A stretch of 64,000 nt of DNA from Ampelomyces quisqualis. Taxonomy: Eukaryota; Ascomycota; Dothideomycetes; Pleosporales; Phaeosphaeriaceae. The DNA lies in assembly GCA_018398575.1 (NCBI GenBank), contig JAGTXZ010000008.1:186001-250000 (forward strand). Direction: 5' to 3'. The notes beneath the pieces were generated by a model. The model saw only the letters and a list, made by a program, of their open reading frames with translations, was not told the origin of the DNA and did no database searches. This document shows, piece after piece, positions 47,436 through 59,187 of this stretch; positions within the stretch are counted from its first letter, which is position 1, and each line of letters begins with the position of its first letter. A program made the position numbers and the translations under genes.

Positions 47436-49273
47436 ATGCCGAAAGTACGGAACCCGATTCTGCCAGGCTTCAATGCCGACCCCTCGGTGCTCAGAGTTGG
47501 CGATGATGGTACGCATATATGGTAGAAGTCCTGATCAGCTACTAACCGTTGGTAGTGCGTACAATTTTTCTGTGAAGCGTTCTAGATATTTACCCGACTG
47601 TTGGAGCGCAGTACCTAGGTTCATGGAAGGTCGACGAAACCACGATGAGCTTCCGTGCTGACGTCTCTACCCAATTTTAGTACTATATTGCTACATCTAC
47701 ATTTGAATGGTATCCTGGCGTGCAGATTCACCACTCCAAGGATCTGGCAAACTGGGACTTGGTCTGTCGTCCGCTGAGCAGAAAGAGTCAACTTGACATG
47801 CGAGGAGATCCCGATAGCTGTGGTGAGTTATGCTACCACGATGCCGAATCTTTCACCTAATGATGCATAGGTGTCTGGGCTCCCTGTCTCACTCATGATG
47901 GCGAAAAGTTCTGGCTCGTTTACACAGACGTCAAGCGTAAGGATGGTTCGTTCAAAGACACCCCTAACTACATTGTGTGTTCGGACACCATCGAAGGCCC
48001 CTGGTCGGACCCGTGGTACGTCAACTCGTCGGGATTTGACCCATCCTTGTTCCACGATGATGATGGGAAGAAGTGGTTCGTAAACATGCTGCAGGATCAT
48101 CGCCGAAGACCAAGACCTTTTGCCGGCATTAGACTCCAAGAATGGAGTGCAAAAGAAGGAAAGCTCACTGGCCCAACGAAGACGATCTTCCATGGTACAG
48201 ACCTCGATTTGGTGGAGGGACCGCATCTGTATAAGAGAAATGGATGGTACTATCTTCTCACCGCTGAGGGAGGTACTGGATACGAACACGGGGTGACGTT
48301 TTGCCGCTCTCGAGACATCTGGGGACCGTATGAGGTTCATCCCCAAAAGCACATCATTACTTCCAAAGACGCTCCTCTCGCATCTTTGCAAAGGGCCGGG
48401 CATGGCGACATCGTGGATACTCCAGACGGCAAGACTTACGTCGTGCATCTCACCGGTCGTCCTACGACGCAGTTCCGGCGGTGCGTGCTTGGACGCGAAA
48501 CAGCTATACAGGAAGCATACTGGGGAAATGATGATTGGCTCTACGTGAAGAACGGCCCTGTCCCATCCCTCTATGTTGACCTCCCTGCGGCTCGAGACGA
48601 CAAGCCCTATTGGGCAGAGCAAGTCTACGACTTCAAAGGCACGACCTTGCACAAAGACTTCCAGTGGCTTCGTACTCCCGAGCCAGAGCGTATCTTCAAC
48701 GTAAAAGACGGTCTGCATCTGACTGGACGTGAAGGGATCGGATCCTGGTTTGAACAGGCGCTTGTTGCCCGGCGCCAAACACACTTCTCCTACGACGCCG
48801 AGACGACCGTCTCTTTCTCGCCCACGGATGAGCGCCAATTCGCGGGGTTGACAGCGTACTACTGTCGCTACAACTTCTACTACCTCACCGTGACAGCGCA
48901 TTCGGACGGCAAGCGTGAACTCCTCATTATGAGCTCAGAAGCATCTTGGCCAGAAGGTCGCTTAAACATGCCATTTTCCGAGCCTGTTCAGATCCCACAA
49001 GAAGGAAAAGTCAGGCTCGCGCTCAGTATCCGGGGAAGAAAACTTCAATTCAGTTATGCTCTTGATGGCGAGAAGGATCTGAAGGATATTGGCCGGGTAT
49101 ACGATGCTTCGATATTGTGCGACGAGTGCGGTGGACATCAGGCTCATGGAAGCTTTACGGGAGCCTTTGTTGGTGTCGCGGCATCGGATATAAATGGGAC
49201 GGAGGCGGTTGCAGATTTCGACTACTTTGTGTACCGACCAGTTGAGCATGAGTCTGACCGGTACGATGCATAG
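47436..49273 (+). CDS. Glycoside hydrolase family 43 (beta-xylosidase/arabinofuranosidase type)
   Basis: Exons 47436-47507, 47681-47822 and 47871-49273 encode 538 residues. The five-bladed GH43 catalytic domain begins [24 protein letters not shown], with catalytic base Asp15. The pKa-modulating Asp lies in [15 protein letters not shown] (about residue 128), and the acid Glu in [11 protein letters not shown] (about 187). The C-terminal ~200 residues form the beta-sandwich common in GH43 xylosidases ([32 protein letters not shown]). No signal peptide is visible, so the enzyme may be intracellular and act on imported xylo- or arabino-oligosaccharides. The first intron region (47508-47680) only preserves the frame as nested introns (see the stwintron entry). 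The second intron is 48 bp. Confidence 0.9.
47508..47680 (+). other. Probable [D1,2] stwintron in the GH43 gene
   Basis: Exon 1 ends GATGAT (VGDD) at 47507. G47508 is the first base of an external intron. A 47-bp internal intron (47509-47555, GTACGC...ACTAAC...GTAG) interrupts it, and the external intron resumes TGCGTAC at 47556 and ends TTTTAG at 47680, with CTGAC as branch. Splicing the internal intron forms a GTGCGT donor. Removing the external intron (126 nt) joins GDD to [15 protein letters not shown], the invariant GH43 sequence. One-step removal of 47509-47680 adds a G and hits a stop within nine codons. A later internal acceptor (GCGCAG before TACCTA) is a possible variant of the same arrangement. 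Confidence 0.72.
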
Positions 49274-50170
49274 ACTGTGTTAGACTTGCTAAAAAAGTGC
49301 ATAGTGTTCACCACCCCTATCCGGTAAATTTGGTCCGAGGGACTTTGGTTCCGGGATCCAGATGACAGGTGGAAAACGAGGCATGTCTGAAGCCACGAGC
49401 AAAAGCTCGACGAAATAATTATCAAAGCTAGCGCAATGGTTTCCACCCAAGATGTGATCACCAATGACTGAGGCAAGCAACGTAAAGGCACAAGCCCATG
49501 AGTTGCAAAGCGGGAGGCTACGGTAGGGTTGGCGCTAGCTGCCCTCATACCGGTACCTAGGTGGTAAGTACGGGCCTCGTGGCACAGGCTTGTTCGCGAC
49601 TTCACCTGTTTCAGGTTCATTCTGACACGCCGCAACCCCCCAACTCTCTTTTGCCAATTCTTGGTGATGTTCGAGAACATGCTCTTCGCTTTTACATACT
49701 TGGGCCGGCTAAGATGCCCTTGGTGATGCATACCTTCGTGGCGCAAGGTGACCTTCAAAGCAGTGCATCGACAGCAGACCTCAATAATCTCAATTTTTCG
49801 ATCATTTTGTGAATGCGACGGTGCATTATGTTTTCAATTCCCCGACATAATCTTCAGATGATGACTTGACGCTGTACCTCGTATGTTGAGGCTGCAGACT
49901 CAAACCTGTTGATCTTCGCGTCTCATAGACGTTTCAGCACATATTCACAGGACTGTATTCGGGCACCTACAGCACGGTTCTTACGCCAAGGTTGGAATTA
50001 TGTATTAATTGGTTATGTTGCCTTCTTCATGCACCTCGTTACAGTCTCAACCACACCACCTCTCCCTGTTTGTGGATTCACCATCGAAACAATTGGCATC
50101 TTGAAGCTGCTGTACCAGCAACAATCATCATTCTTCCAACGCACAATCTCATCTTTCACAGCATCAAGAT
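49274..50170 (+). other. Intergenic, no gene seen
   Basis: 897 bp between tandem genes. Short frames only, with no recognised similarity. Part of the right half could be a 5' leader or an unrecognised upstream exon of the next gene. Confidence 0.4.
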
Positions 50171-51492
50171 ATGTGGGTACCAGGCCGTGCAGCAGGAGCT
50201 GCTCCACGTGTGCAGCGCACATCATCGGTACATTCTATCGCTTCAGTACATTCCCCGAGCTACACCAGGTCACCAGTGGCATCCAACGATGAACCTCGCC
50301 AAAAGCCCTTCGACCTGAACAATGCGCCAGCCCACAGGCAGCCACAACAGGCTCAGCCCCACCCGTTACAGACCAAATTCGCCGCTCCGGTACACGAGAT
50401 ACGATTGGAAGAGCCTGCACACAAGGACCGCTGGGATGTTGCCGCTGAAGACGATGTCAGCTCGCGTTCTTCCACGCTAGACGGTGAAGATGATTACATG
50501 GAACACTTGGACAAGAAGCCAGTTGAAAGAATAGCTCCCGGGAAAGCTATGCAGAATGACGAACCACAAATGCATGCACCTGCGCCGCATGTACCAGGTC
50601 CGCTGGAGTCACAACTGGCTGCACTGATGTCCAAACTCATTTATCTCGAGCATCAAAATCCTGCCGTTTCAGTCAGCCCACAAGAGTTTGCGGAAATGCA
50701 AAAGCGTCTCAAAGCATTGGAGGAAGAGAAGAAGACTTGGGCAAAACGACATGAAGCAATATGGGCTCTGAGGGACGAGGATGTCGAAAACAACATCAAG
50801 ATAAGGGTATGACACTGCCGCACATGGTATACAATGAGGATACTGCTAACAAACGATGACAGGGTATGCTTGCCAAAGCTCGACGCGAGCTAGAAGAGAC
50901 ACGAGCTCTACGAGACGAGGATCTAAACAACGTTCTTGTTGTCAGAGCTAAGCTTGCAGAGAAGACACGAGAGCTCGAGCGAGTACAAGCACAAATGGGT
51001 CGCACCAGCCCGAGCCGAGGACGACCAGCAAGCTATCTCGAGCGTCGCGGTACATCTGACCTCTTCGTCGCCGCAAAGACCGCTGCTCTCGAGCAACGCG
51101 CTCTCGATCTCGAGAAGCGTAACGCCGACCTTGTCGCCCAAGTTGAGACACTAAAGGGCGGAGCAAGCATCGATGACCTGAACAGCTTCACCGCGCACCA
51201 AGCGTGGAAAACCACAGTCAGTGATCTCGAGGCCAAGCTTAAGGCTAAAGACGCACAAGTCGCACGCCAACGGTCCAGCTCTACTTCCATGGGCGGAAAC
51301 GGAATGGACTGGTACCGTGTAGAAGCCCTGCTCGAAGAACACGCAAGTTATCGAGAATCGCTTGGTGGAAAGCTACAAGCCTTGCGGTCGGATAAAGAGT
51401 TCTTGCAGAAGGAGTTGCATCGTAAGGAGAATGACTATCAATCACTCGAGCTGAGGTTGCAGACACTACAGAGGAGGATGGCTGTGTTGTAG
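50171..51492 (+). CDS. Coiled-coil protein of unknown function
   Basis: Exons 50171-50806 and 50863-51492 (56-bp phase-0 intron, GTATGA...GCTAAC...CAG) encode 421 residues. The N-terminal ~140 residues are Ser/Pro/Gln-rich. The rest is nearly continuous coiled coil (LESQLAALMSKLIYLEHQN, EMQKRLKALEEEKKTWAKR, ARRELEETRALRDED, LEKRNADLVAQVETLK, DKEFLQKELHRKENDYQS). A motif is repeated on either side of the intron: ALRDEDVENNIKIR and ALRDEDLNNVLVVR. That suggests a small internal duplication. The start at 50171 is the first ATG of the frame; an upstream exon is not excluded. A cytoskeletal or scaffold role would fit the structure but is not shown. Confidence 0.75.
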
Positions 51493-52332
51493 TTGTGGTT
51501 CAGACACATTAATGCTGTTATGGGTCATGGAGTTCGGTGTTTGGTTGTATCTCCGGGAGACTACGGTCCTGTCTGCTGCATGCAGCTTCTTGATATATAC
51601 CACAGTGCTACTCGTCCTATCTTTCTGTTCAACGAAACCTCTGTAGCATCATGTGTTGATTCTTTCCTGCTTCGGACATCCATTGTAGTCGCCAGGTCCT
51701 GCAATCACTCGCGTTGCAATTGCTATTAAGACAACAGAAAACATAACAAGCTGTGTGACTTCACTCATTTCCTAAGTGTAGACATACAAGAGCATAAGGA
51801 CTTGAAGCCGTACGGGCTGCGGCCAGCAGTGGTGGAAGGATAAGTCTTGCAGGCAAACGTTAGAATAACCATGGAATTTTTGTTCAAATATGACGTCATG
51901 GTATACTTATTTTTTGCCCTTTGGAAAGCTGATTTCGAGAACGCCATCGAGCCGTAGAGTCAGCCATTACAGCAGGATTGAGCACTACCTTGCCGTTCCG
52001 TCGTCCTACCTGCCTCTTCTAATGTTTGTTCCAAGGTTGGCCGTCGCTTTTCGCTGATCATCACCCAAATGCGTGGCGGTGAGGCCAAACTGGGCTGAGT
52101 TGGACTACTTAGGCGCCTCGACGCGCAAGCTATGGCCAAGAAAGCTTGAGCCGATATCCGGTAGCTTCGTCATTCTCAAGTACTGTGCAGACAAGCCTGT
52201 ATTCTCCATGTGGTTTGGAGTTTGGTCCATGTTTTTGTGTTGCGATGACATATTGTGCAATGGCTTGGACTTCAAAAGAAGCCGGCGCGCCACAAGAGCC
52301 ACGGTACGTATCCGCCACAAACACCAGTCATT
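51493..52332 (+). other. Intergenic, no gene seen
   Basis: 840 bp. No supported gene. Just before 52333 a GTACGT donor (about 52303) and a CAG at about 52348 could mark an alternative 5' exon structure of the phosphatase gene. Confidence 0.4.
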
Positions 52333-53764
52333 ATGTTGTTCACGTCAGGTCTCCTCGCCTTCGCTCTTAATGAGGTTGCTGCAGCAGCTTATGCCTTCGA
52401 ACCTTTGGAACATTTGGCTGGAATCGCGCCCTACTTTGAGGACCCCGTTCTCGACCCCAAGGCGCCACAAGGATGCAATGTAACACGAGCAAGCATGCTC
52501 GTTCGACATGCTGCTATTTGGGCCAACGATTTCGATTGGGAGACATATATCGAACCATTTGTTGAGAAGCTACAAAATACGACTGTCGATTGGCGTAGCG
52601 CGGGGTCATTGGACTTCCTCGCCAAGTGGGAATCACCTATTGAGGAAGAGGATCTCGAGGACCTGACCTCTATTGGCAAGCTCGAGTCTTACAAGCTGGG
52701 TGTCGATGTCCACTTGCGGTACCCTGGCCTGAAGCGTCCCAGCAAAGTGTGGACTTCGACAGCGGAAAGGACCGAGATCTCAGCAGAGTCCTTCATCAAT
52801 GGTCTGGTATCATCCAGCAACGGCACAGAGCGCGTATCAGTGCGAGAAGATGCAGCACGAGGTGCCGACTCCTTGACGCCATACAAGGGCTGCCCCAAGT
52901 ACAGTTCGTCATACGGCTCCAACCAATCCTCGGTACGTCGCCCACGCCTTTTTGTTGTCCGAAACTAAAGCTAACGATATCAGGAATACAAATCCGTATA
53001 CACCAAGCCCATTGTTGAGCGTCTAGAGAACCAAGCCCCAGGATTCAACTTCACCGCCGATGATATCGTAGGCATGCAACAACTCTGTGGCTACGAGACT
53101 GTCATTCGTGGGTCGTCGCCCTTTTGTTCATTGGATGTCTTTTCCTCGAATGACTGGCTTTCATTCGAATACATGAACGATATCATGTACTTTTACAACG
53201 CCGGATACGGCAACGAAATCTCTGGTGTGCTTGGATACCCATGGCTGTAAGTTGGAAATCATGTTCAGCTTCCGAGAAACTGTGAGACTAACTATTCGTT
53301 CTAGATCTGCTGCAGCAGACAGTCTGCTCGCGAGTAACTCCACGCAAGATCTATACGTCTCATTTACCCATCGCGAGCTCCCTCCTGCCGTTGTGGTTGC
53401 TCTTGGTATCTTCAATAACTCTTCACCTGCTGGACCCGAGGATGTTAACGCGACCATGCCGCTCACGAAGCCGAACCACAATCGTGCTTGGAGGTCTTCC
53501 AAGATCCTACCATTCTTGACCAACATCGCAATCGAGAGGATGTCATGCGATAGCTATGGATACGATGCGGGAGATTACTACAGGGTATTGGTGAACCAAG
53601 ACCCACAGCCCCTGGAGTGTGCCGACGGTCCAGGAGAGAGCTGCACAAGTAGCGCCTTTGAGGCTTGGGTACAAGGCCGAGGCGAGATGTTCGGCGGCTT
53701 CACTGAGAAGTGCAGTCCGAAATACACGAACTCTACGGACACTTTGAGCATTTATTCTTCTTAA
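52333..53764 (+). CDS. Secreted histidine acid phosphatase (branch 2, phytase-like)
   Basis: Exons 52333-52932, 52984-53246 and 53305-53764 encode 440 residues. The first ~22 residues (MLFTSGLLAFALNEVAAAAYA) are hydrophobic and end in Ala-x-Ala, as in a secretion signal. Several N-x-S/T sites (NVT, NTT, NGT, NFT, NSS, NST) suggest a glycoprotein. The nucleophile region reads SMLVRHAAIWAND (His at about residue 58) instead of the textbook RHGxRxP. I believe a fungal subfamily shares RHAA-type motifs, so this may be normal for the group rather than a defect. VWTSTAERTEISAESFINGL and YVSFTHRELPPAVV are other family landmarks. Introns are 51 and 58 bp. The exact start is the likeliest in-frame ATG for a signal peptide. 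Confidence 0.85.
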
Positions 53765-54637
53765 GCTACGATTTCAATGATACCACCTTAATGCAATGAC
53801 TATGGACTTTATAAGTGCTTATTGTTTGGTAGTACTTCATCGAGTGTTCTAGCGTTCTTCTGAGCCAAGAAGAGGCTCTAAGCTCTCAGAACTACCTCAT
53901 CAACAGATTGATCGTTGTCTTTGGAATTTTTATTTGGCAAGTTGTTGAAGTAAATTCAATATAGCCTGAGTGCGCCAGGTGATGCTCTGTTCTTCAGGGC
54001 AGCGACCGCTGGTTCCAACGGTTCAAGCACAGGTATTCAAATGACAGCTGCAATGCGATCCGTCATGGATCACCCCGAAATTCTCTACCAATCAAGAGCA
54101 TGTCTCCCTGTGTAGCGGCGAGCATGTCATGCATACCTGAAGCACTACAGGTCTATGTACAGCGCACTTCGACCAAAGAGCTGGGACCCGATCTAGGATG
54201 TAAGCCAGTCAAATTATGTAAACCTTAACCTGAACAGGCTTCTAGCCAAAAGTTATGAACACGAATTTGGTATTGAGAAGTCATTTCTAAAGCGGTCATC
54301 TGGTCATGTGACGATCTAGACGGCATCTGACTTAGCGCGCCGGCGCCATAGAGCCATGCTGTGCAGAGCACGACCGAATGATCTGCGCATACGGAGTACG
54401 TGTTTGTGTTCCTGAATAGCGACACAGGCATTAGCACTGTGGTAATGATCGCTATATGTCATATTGCGCGGCAGAAACAGTCGTACCGCTCTCACATGCT
54501 TATGGCCATTGTCGACAGAAACAGCGATATGTAGACGTCATGACCTGTGTATACGCCAAACCTAAATCTTGGCGCGACTCAACGCGTTCAAAGCTGGTCG
54601 AGATTGTGACGCTGTACTTCACAGGCCAAGTTTCGTG
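53765..54637 (+). other. Intergenic, no gene seen
   Basis: 873 bp between the phosphatase and phytoene desaturase genes. No supported exon or RNA gene; it includes the phytoene desaturase promoter. Confidence 0.4.
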
Positions 54638-56464
54638 ATGGGAGAATATCCGGAGAAACCAGACGTGCGCCGCCCGAGCATTATCGTCGTTGGCGCCGGT
54701 GCTGGAGGAGTCGCGACAGCAGCACGGCTCGCCGCTGCAGGATGCAAGGTCACGGTTGTTGAGAAGAATGACTTTTCTGGGGGGCGATGCAGTTTAATCC
54801 ATCGCCAGAACTACGTAGGGAATGCAGAAAGCTCTCCACAGGTTGACATACTGACTGAATACAGAGATTCGACCAAGGCCCAAGTTTACTCCTGCTTCCC
54901 GGGCTGTTCCACGAGACATTCCACGACCTAGGCACCACCCTCGAAGATGAAGGAGTCCACATTGTCAAGTGTGAACCAAATTACACTGTTCATTTCCATG
55001 ATGATACTGCTTTCAAAATGTCGACCGACATTGCCACCATGAAGAGAGAAATCGAGCGTTTCGAGGGCAAAGAGGGATTTGAGCGCTATCTCGGTTACCT
55101 GCAAGAGTCGCATCGCCACTACGAGCTTTCCATCATCCATGTGCTTAAGAAGAACTTTTACTCATATCTGAGTATGGTGCGGCCGACTTTCTTACAATAC
55201 CTCCAAACACTTCATCCCTTTGAGAGCGTGTGGGGAAGGACCAGCATGTATTTCAAAACAGAGAGGTTGAGGAGAGTTTTCACTTTTGCGAGCATGTACA
55301 TGGGCATGAGTCCGTTCGATGCGCCAGGAACATACAGCTTGCTCCAATACACAGAGTTGGCTGAAGGCATCTGGTATCCCATTGGTGGATTCCACAAGGT
55401 ATGTTTTCTCATCATTGTACTAACAAGCACCAATCTAATGTGTATAGGTCGTAGAAGCTCTCGTCAACATTGGGTCTCGTTTTGGTGTGGAGTACCACTA
55501 CAATAGCCCAATAAAAGAAATTCAATTATCGGCCGACGGCAAACGAGCGACCGGTGTTACATTCCAGGATCCCTCCAGGCCACCACTCAGCGCCGATTTG
55601 GTAATTTGCAATGCGGACCTGACGTATGCGTACAACGAACTTCTACCGACTACCACTTATGGAAAATCATTAACGAAACGCGAGACTTCATGCTCGAGCA
55701 TATCCTTCTACTGGGCGCTTAACAAGCAATTTCCAGAACTCACAGCACATAACATTTTTCTCGCCGAAGAGTACGCAGAAAGCTTCGACAGCATATTCAA
55801 AAAGCACTTGATCCCAGATCAGCCCAGCTTCTACGTCAACGTTCCGTCTCGTGTTGACCCAACTGCCGCGCCGGAAGGGTGCGATTCCATTGTTGTTTTG
55901 GTACCTGTGGGCCACTTGTTCGACTCCAAGAGCGATTTGCACGAGGGCGCTCAAGGCAAGCCAGGAATTTCGCAGGACTGGGATGTGATGGTCTCTACGG
56001 CACGCGACACCATTCTCAGAACCATCGAGGCCCGCCTGAAAATATCACTTGGACCCCACATCGTTGATGAAGTCGTCAACACCCCACCAACCTGGCGTGA
56101 CAGTTTCAACCTCGACCGCGGCGCGATCCTTGGTCTCAGCCACTCATTCTTCAACGTACTGAGCTTCAGGCCAAAGACGAAGCATCCAAGCATTAAAGAC
56201 CTTTACTTCGTTGGCGCAAGCACGCATCCAGGAACCGGCGTACCGATTGTTCTCGCAGGCGCGAAATTGGTCACCGATCAGGTCCTCAAGCATTTGGGCT
56301 TGCACAACCAGATACCGAAGTTCTTACCTGACGAGAAGAAAGATGGCCGTGATGTAAGCCCGCTAGATGTGCAACAAAGCAGTATCGTTTGGCAAGCGTC
56401 CCAGGTGATTCTCGCTCTGTTCATGACTTATTTACTCTGGACAGCATTCCAGAGAGTTTACTAG
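54638..56464 (+). CDS. Phytoene desaturase (CrtI type, AL-1/CarB)
   Basis: FAD-dependent desaturase that converts phytoene towards lycopene or didehydrolycopene in fungal carotenoid synthesis. Exons 54638-54814, 54865-55398 and 55448-56464 encode 575 residues. The dinucleotide-binding motif is IIVVGAGAGGVATAARLAAA with VVEKNDFSGGRCS (residues 15-51). The first splice junction restores QNYRFDQGPSLLLLPGLFHE. Further landmarks are GMSPFDAPGTYSLLQYTEL, WYPIGGFHKVVEALV and the C-terminal CrtI signature VGASTHPGTGVPIVLAGAKL. A hydrophobic tail (VILALFMTYLLWTAF) could anchor it in a membrane. No phytoene synthase/lycopene cyclase (CarRA) gene lies within the window, so it is not clustered on either visible side. 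Introns are 50 and 49 bp. Confidence 0.93.
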
Positions 56465-58380
56465 ACGAGATGATATGGCAGATCAGAAGTAATGGCGTTG
56501 TATAGACATTAGCGTAGCGATAACATTAACTCAGCAATTGAAGTAACGTGACTCCATGTCCTCGAAACATTTCGCGATCTAGTGAGGCTAGTGATCATGT
56601 CCTTGACATTGCATCAAGCCATTTACACGCTGGATAGTCCAAGAAAGGTCTTTCCTTGGAACTTCGCGCTTGCAGCCATCATGCTCCCTGTGAGAAATTC
56701 GGCGGGCTCTTGATCGTGAACTAGCATGTTGTCTTCACAGTCGTCAATCTGACTTGATGTCATTTTAGAGGTCAAGATAGCCATCTGTTTCAAGATCCAG
56801 TTGCACGTAATTAAATCATAAAATGAGCATGCAGCGTGATACTTGATCAACAGTGACTGTATCGTAGCCCAGGCACATATTCCTTTTTTAGTACTACAGA
56901 CCTGCCATAGCCTTCATTAGTGGTCTGGTGTGAACATGCATCTTCTCATGTCACAATCTCGGCCATGTCTACAGACATCAAAGTGGCTTCAGAACACAAC
57001 TACAAGATCGCTACATATGGTTCACGAGTCACAATTAGTGACGAAGCTCATAATATCTTTCACAATTCGGATCGTGGTCCGTTGTCAAGCCCGGATTTGG
57101 CAATCATTGCCAGAACATCCAGGTGCTTGTAGCGTACCTGCCACTACCCGCATGGTTAACCCTATCATATCCAGGAACAGTCACAGCTAGAACACGAGCT
57201 TCCAGCCTTCGTTTTGTTTTCCTTTCAAGGAACAAGTGTATATCGAAGTCGGCGAGCTGTTGGAAAGCCAGTGATATCACATGGGCAATGGAGTCAACAA
57301 AGTGGCTTACAGTCGCGTAGAGACAGTAAGATAAGTCACAGCCTAGCAAGGGCTAGTAAGTTCCAGAGTCGTGCAGAGATGTTAACGAATGCAAGGATAG
57401 TACGGTCTCGATGCTCTTCAGACTCTAGTCCTCGTGCAGCGAGATGTGACAAGGCGCTCCAACCACCTTACCATTCGCCCACAAGTCTCCATTGCCCTCA
57501 CGGGATTCAGTGATCAAACGCCTCTTATGTTAATCCCTGGGTCACGGGACGCACCCTGTGGCGTCGAGACAGACTGCAGGTACATTGGGCTCAAGCAACT
57601 CTTATCATCGAAGCGCATCATATTTACCTACAGCCATCAATCAATAATGTTTTAAGCCTACTCTGGACCGCTCTCGTCCTTGTAGATACAAAAATCACAG
57701 TGGCGTTGATGCCTGCCCGCCTGATCGAGTGCAGCCTTCTCTTGCGCAAAGATTATGGCCTACTCTAGACAGTGTTACCCTTGGCCTCTAGTAGCCTCAA
57801 AGAATGATAGACTGACTTTATCCGGGCTCGTATATGTTACTAAGAAAGTGAGAATCCAATATCAGCCTTGTGCCGATTACGGCGCGCATACACATGCACG
57901 ATTGCCACCTGGTCGGTACTTCAAACCTAAGCAGCTTCCCGACCCGACCAACAATAGACCAATATGGTTAGCATGTAATTTTGAGGATATCCTGCACGTG
58001 ATATGCCGTAGAACGCCCGAGCGCCATACGTCGCACATCAGGAGTTCAACATCAAGCAGCGCCATCCTAATTAATTACATAGCCTACGCTGCTACTGGCC
58101 ACTTATCAGAGCCTACCGTACCTAGCTTCAGCTCACTACCGACGGCTCAATTGTTCAGCACAATTTCGTAGGGCAAATACGCAGTACCGCGCGGAGCCGC
58201 TTCTCGTCTTACCCACTTTGCTGATCGTGTGGAAGACATGCACATGGTGTGTGACTTCCTGGAACCTTTTATATCCTTCACTTTACGTTACTAATCCCTT
58301 AAGGTTGCATTTACTCGATAAATCCCTCCGTATCTCCATCCTGCGTTTCCGTCCCGCATCTAACCCATTAACGTCGAAAC
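56465..58380. other. Gene-poor region with left inverted repeat
   Basis: 1.9 kb with only short frames and nothing recognisable. It contains the left member (57533-57555) of an inverted repeat pair that brackets the kinase-like gene. Base composition is more AT-rich than in the housekeeping part of the window. Confidence 0.4.
57533..57555. repeat. Left member of a 23-bp inverted repeat pair
   Basis: ATCCCTGGG...GGGACGCACC here matches the reverse complement of 60575-60597 at 21 of 23 positions. The pair spans 3,065 bp and encloses a kinase-like gene and a transposase relic. No clear target-site duplication was found. Confidence 0.6.
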
Positions 58381-59187
58381 ATGCGCGTCGACCCTTCTAT
58401 CTGTGCCAACATTCGCACAAAGAAAGACCTGAATTCCCTTTGTGAAGTAGAAAACATAGAAACTGGCGCATTTATACGATCAACCTTTACCTATATCGAC
58501 GACCACGACAGAGCATGGTTTGGGCAGACAACCGCTATAAGGAAATATGATTTGACTGTTCAGGATCTAAACCGACTCCTGCAACGAGTTCCGGACGAAA
58601 GGATATATCCGCTAAGAACTACCACTATATCGGTGGTATTAGAGGAAAATCGGAGCAAGCTCTATATCAAGCGACCTAAGCTATTGTGCCTTGACAACGA
58701 GGAAGAGACAAAACTTCTGCCCCAAATGCTACTCGGAGAAGCAGAGGTCTTGCAGTTCCTCGAACAAAACCCTCATCCGAACGTTATCAGGTTCTATGGC
58801 TGCACCGTTAATCGCGGTCGATTTACTGGTATTGCCCTTGAAAAGCACAGAGTCATCTTGCAATACCGTCACCAGGATGTCCCACATCCTCTCGATATCG
58901 ATGCTTGCATGCGCGGTATTCGTGCGGGTGTGAAGCACCTTCATTCTCTTGGTCTTGCGCACAACGACCTCAATCCTACAAATATTGCTATTGATAGCAA
59001 TGACAACCCAATCCTACTAGACCTTGGGTCTTGCAGAAGATTTGGTGAAGACCTCCTTTCAGGGGGTACACATGGCTGGATAGACGAGGATTACTCTTCA
59101 TCAGCTCAATGTCACGACGAAGTCGCCATAGGCAAGATAGAGGCGTGGCTTATAAGCAAAGGTACAGGAGCAACACTAGAGGCTTGA
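58381..59187 (+). CDS. Protein-kinase-like protein with variant catalytic motifs
   Basis: Intron-free, 268 residues, with a small kinase fold. LYIKRPKLL (about residue 101) may hold the ATP-binding Lys, and LGEAEVLQFLEQNPHPNVIR the alpha-C Glu. The catalytic loop is GLAHNDLNPTNIAID (about 190-205), with HND in place of HRD. The metal-binding motif is DLG (Asp214) instead of DFG. The glycine-rich loop is not recognisable, and the protein stops soon after the activation segment (GGTHGWIDEDYSSSAQ), leaving a short C-lobe. Fungi have expanded families of such short kinases; activity is uncertain. It lies in a gene-poor AT-richer segment between inverted repeats, which hints at mobility. Confidence 0.75.
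   Translation: MRVDPSICANIRTKKDLNSLCEVENIETGAFIRSTFTYIDDHDRAWFGQTTAIRKYDLTVQDLNRLLQRVPDERIYPLRTTTISVVLEENRSKLYIKRPKLLCLDNEEETKLLPQMLLGEAEVLQFLEQNPHPNVIRFYGCTVNRGRFTGIALEKHRVILQYRHQDVPHPLDIDACMRGIRAGVKHLHSLGLAHNDLNPTNIAIDSNDNPILLDLGSCRRFGEDLLSGGTHGWIDEDYSSSAQCHDEVAIGKIEAWLISKGTGATLEA

Noticed and set aside
49274..50170. Short frames between GH43 and the coiled-coil gene
   Set aside because: No similarity, no consistent splice joins and no RNA gene signals.
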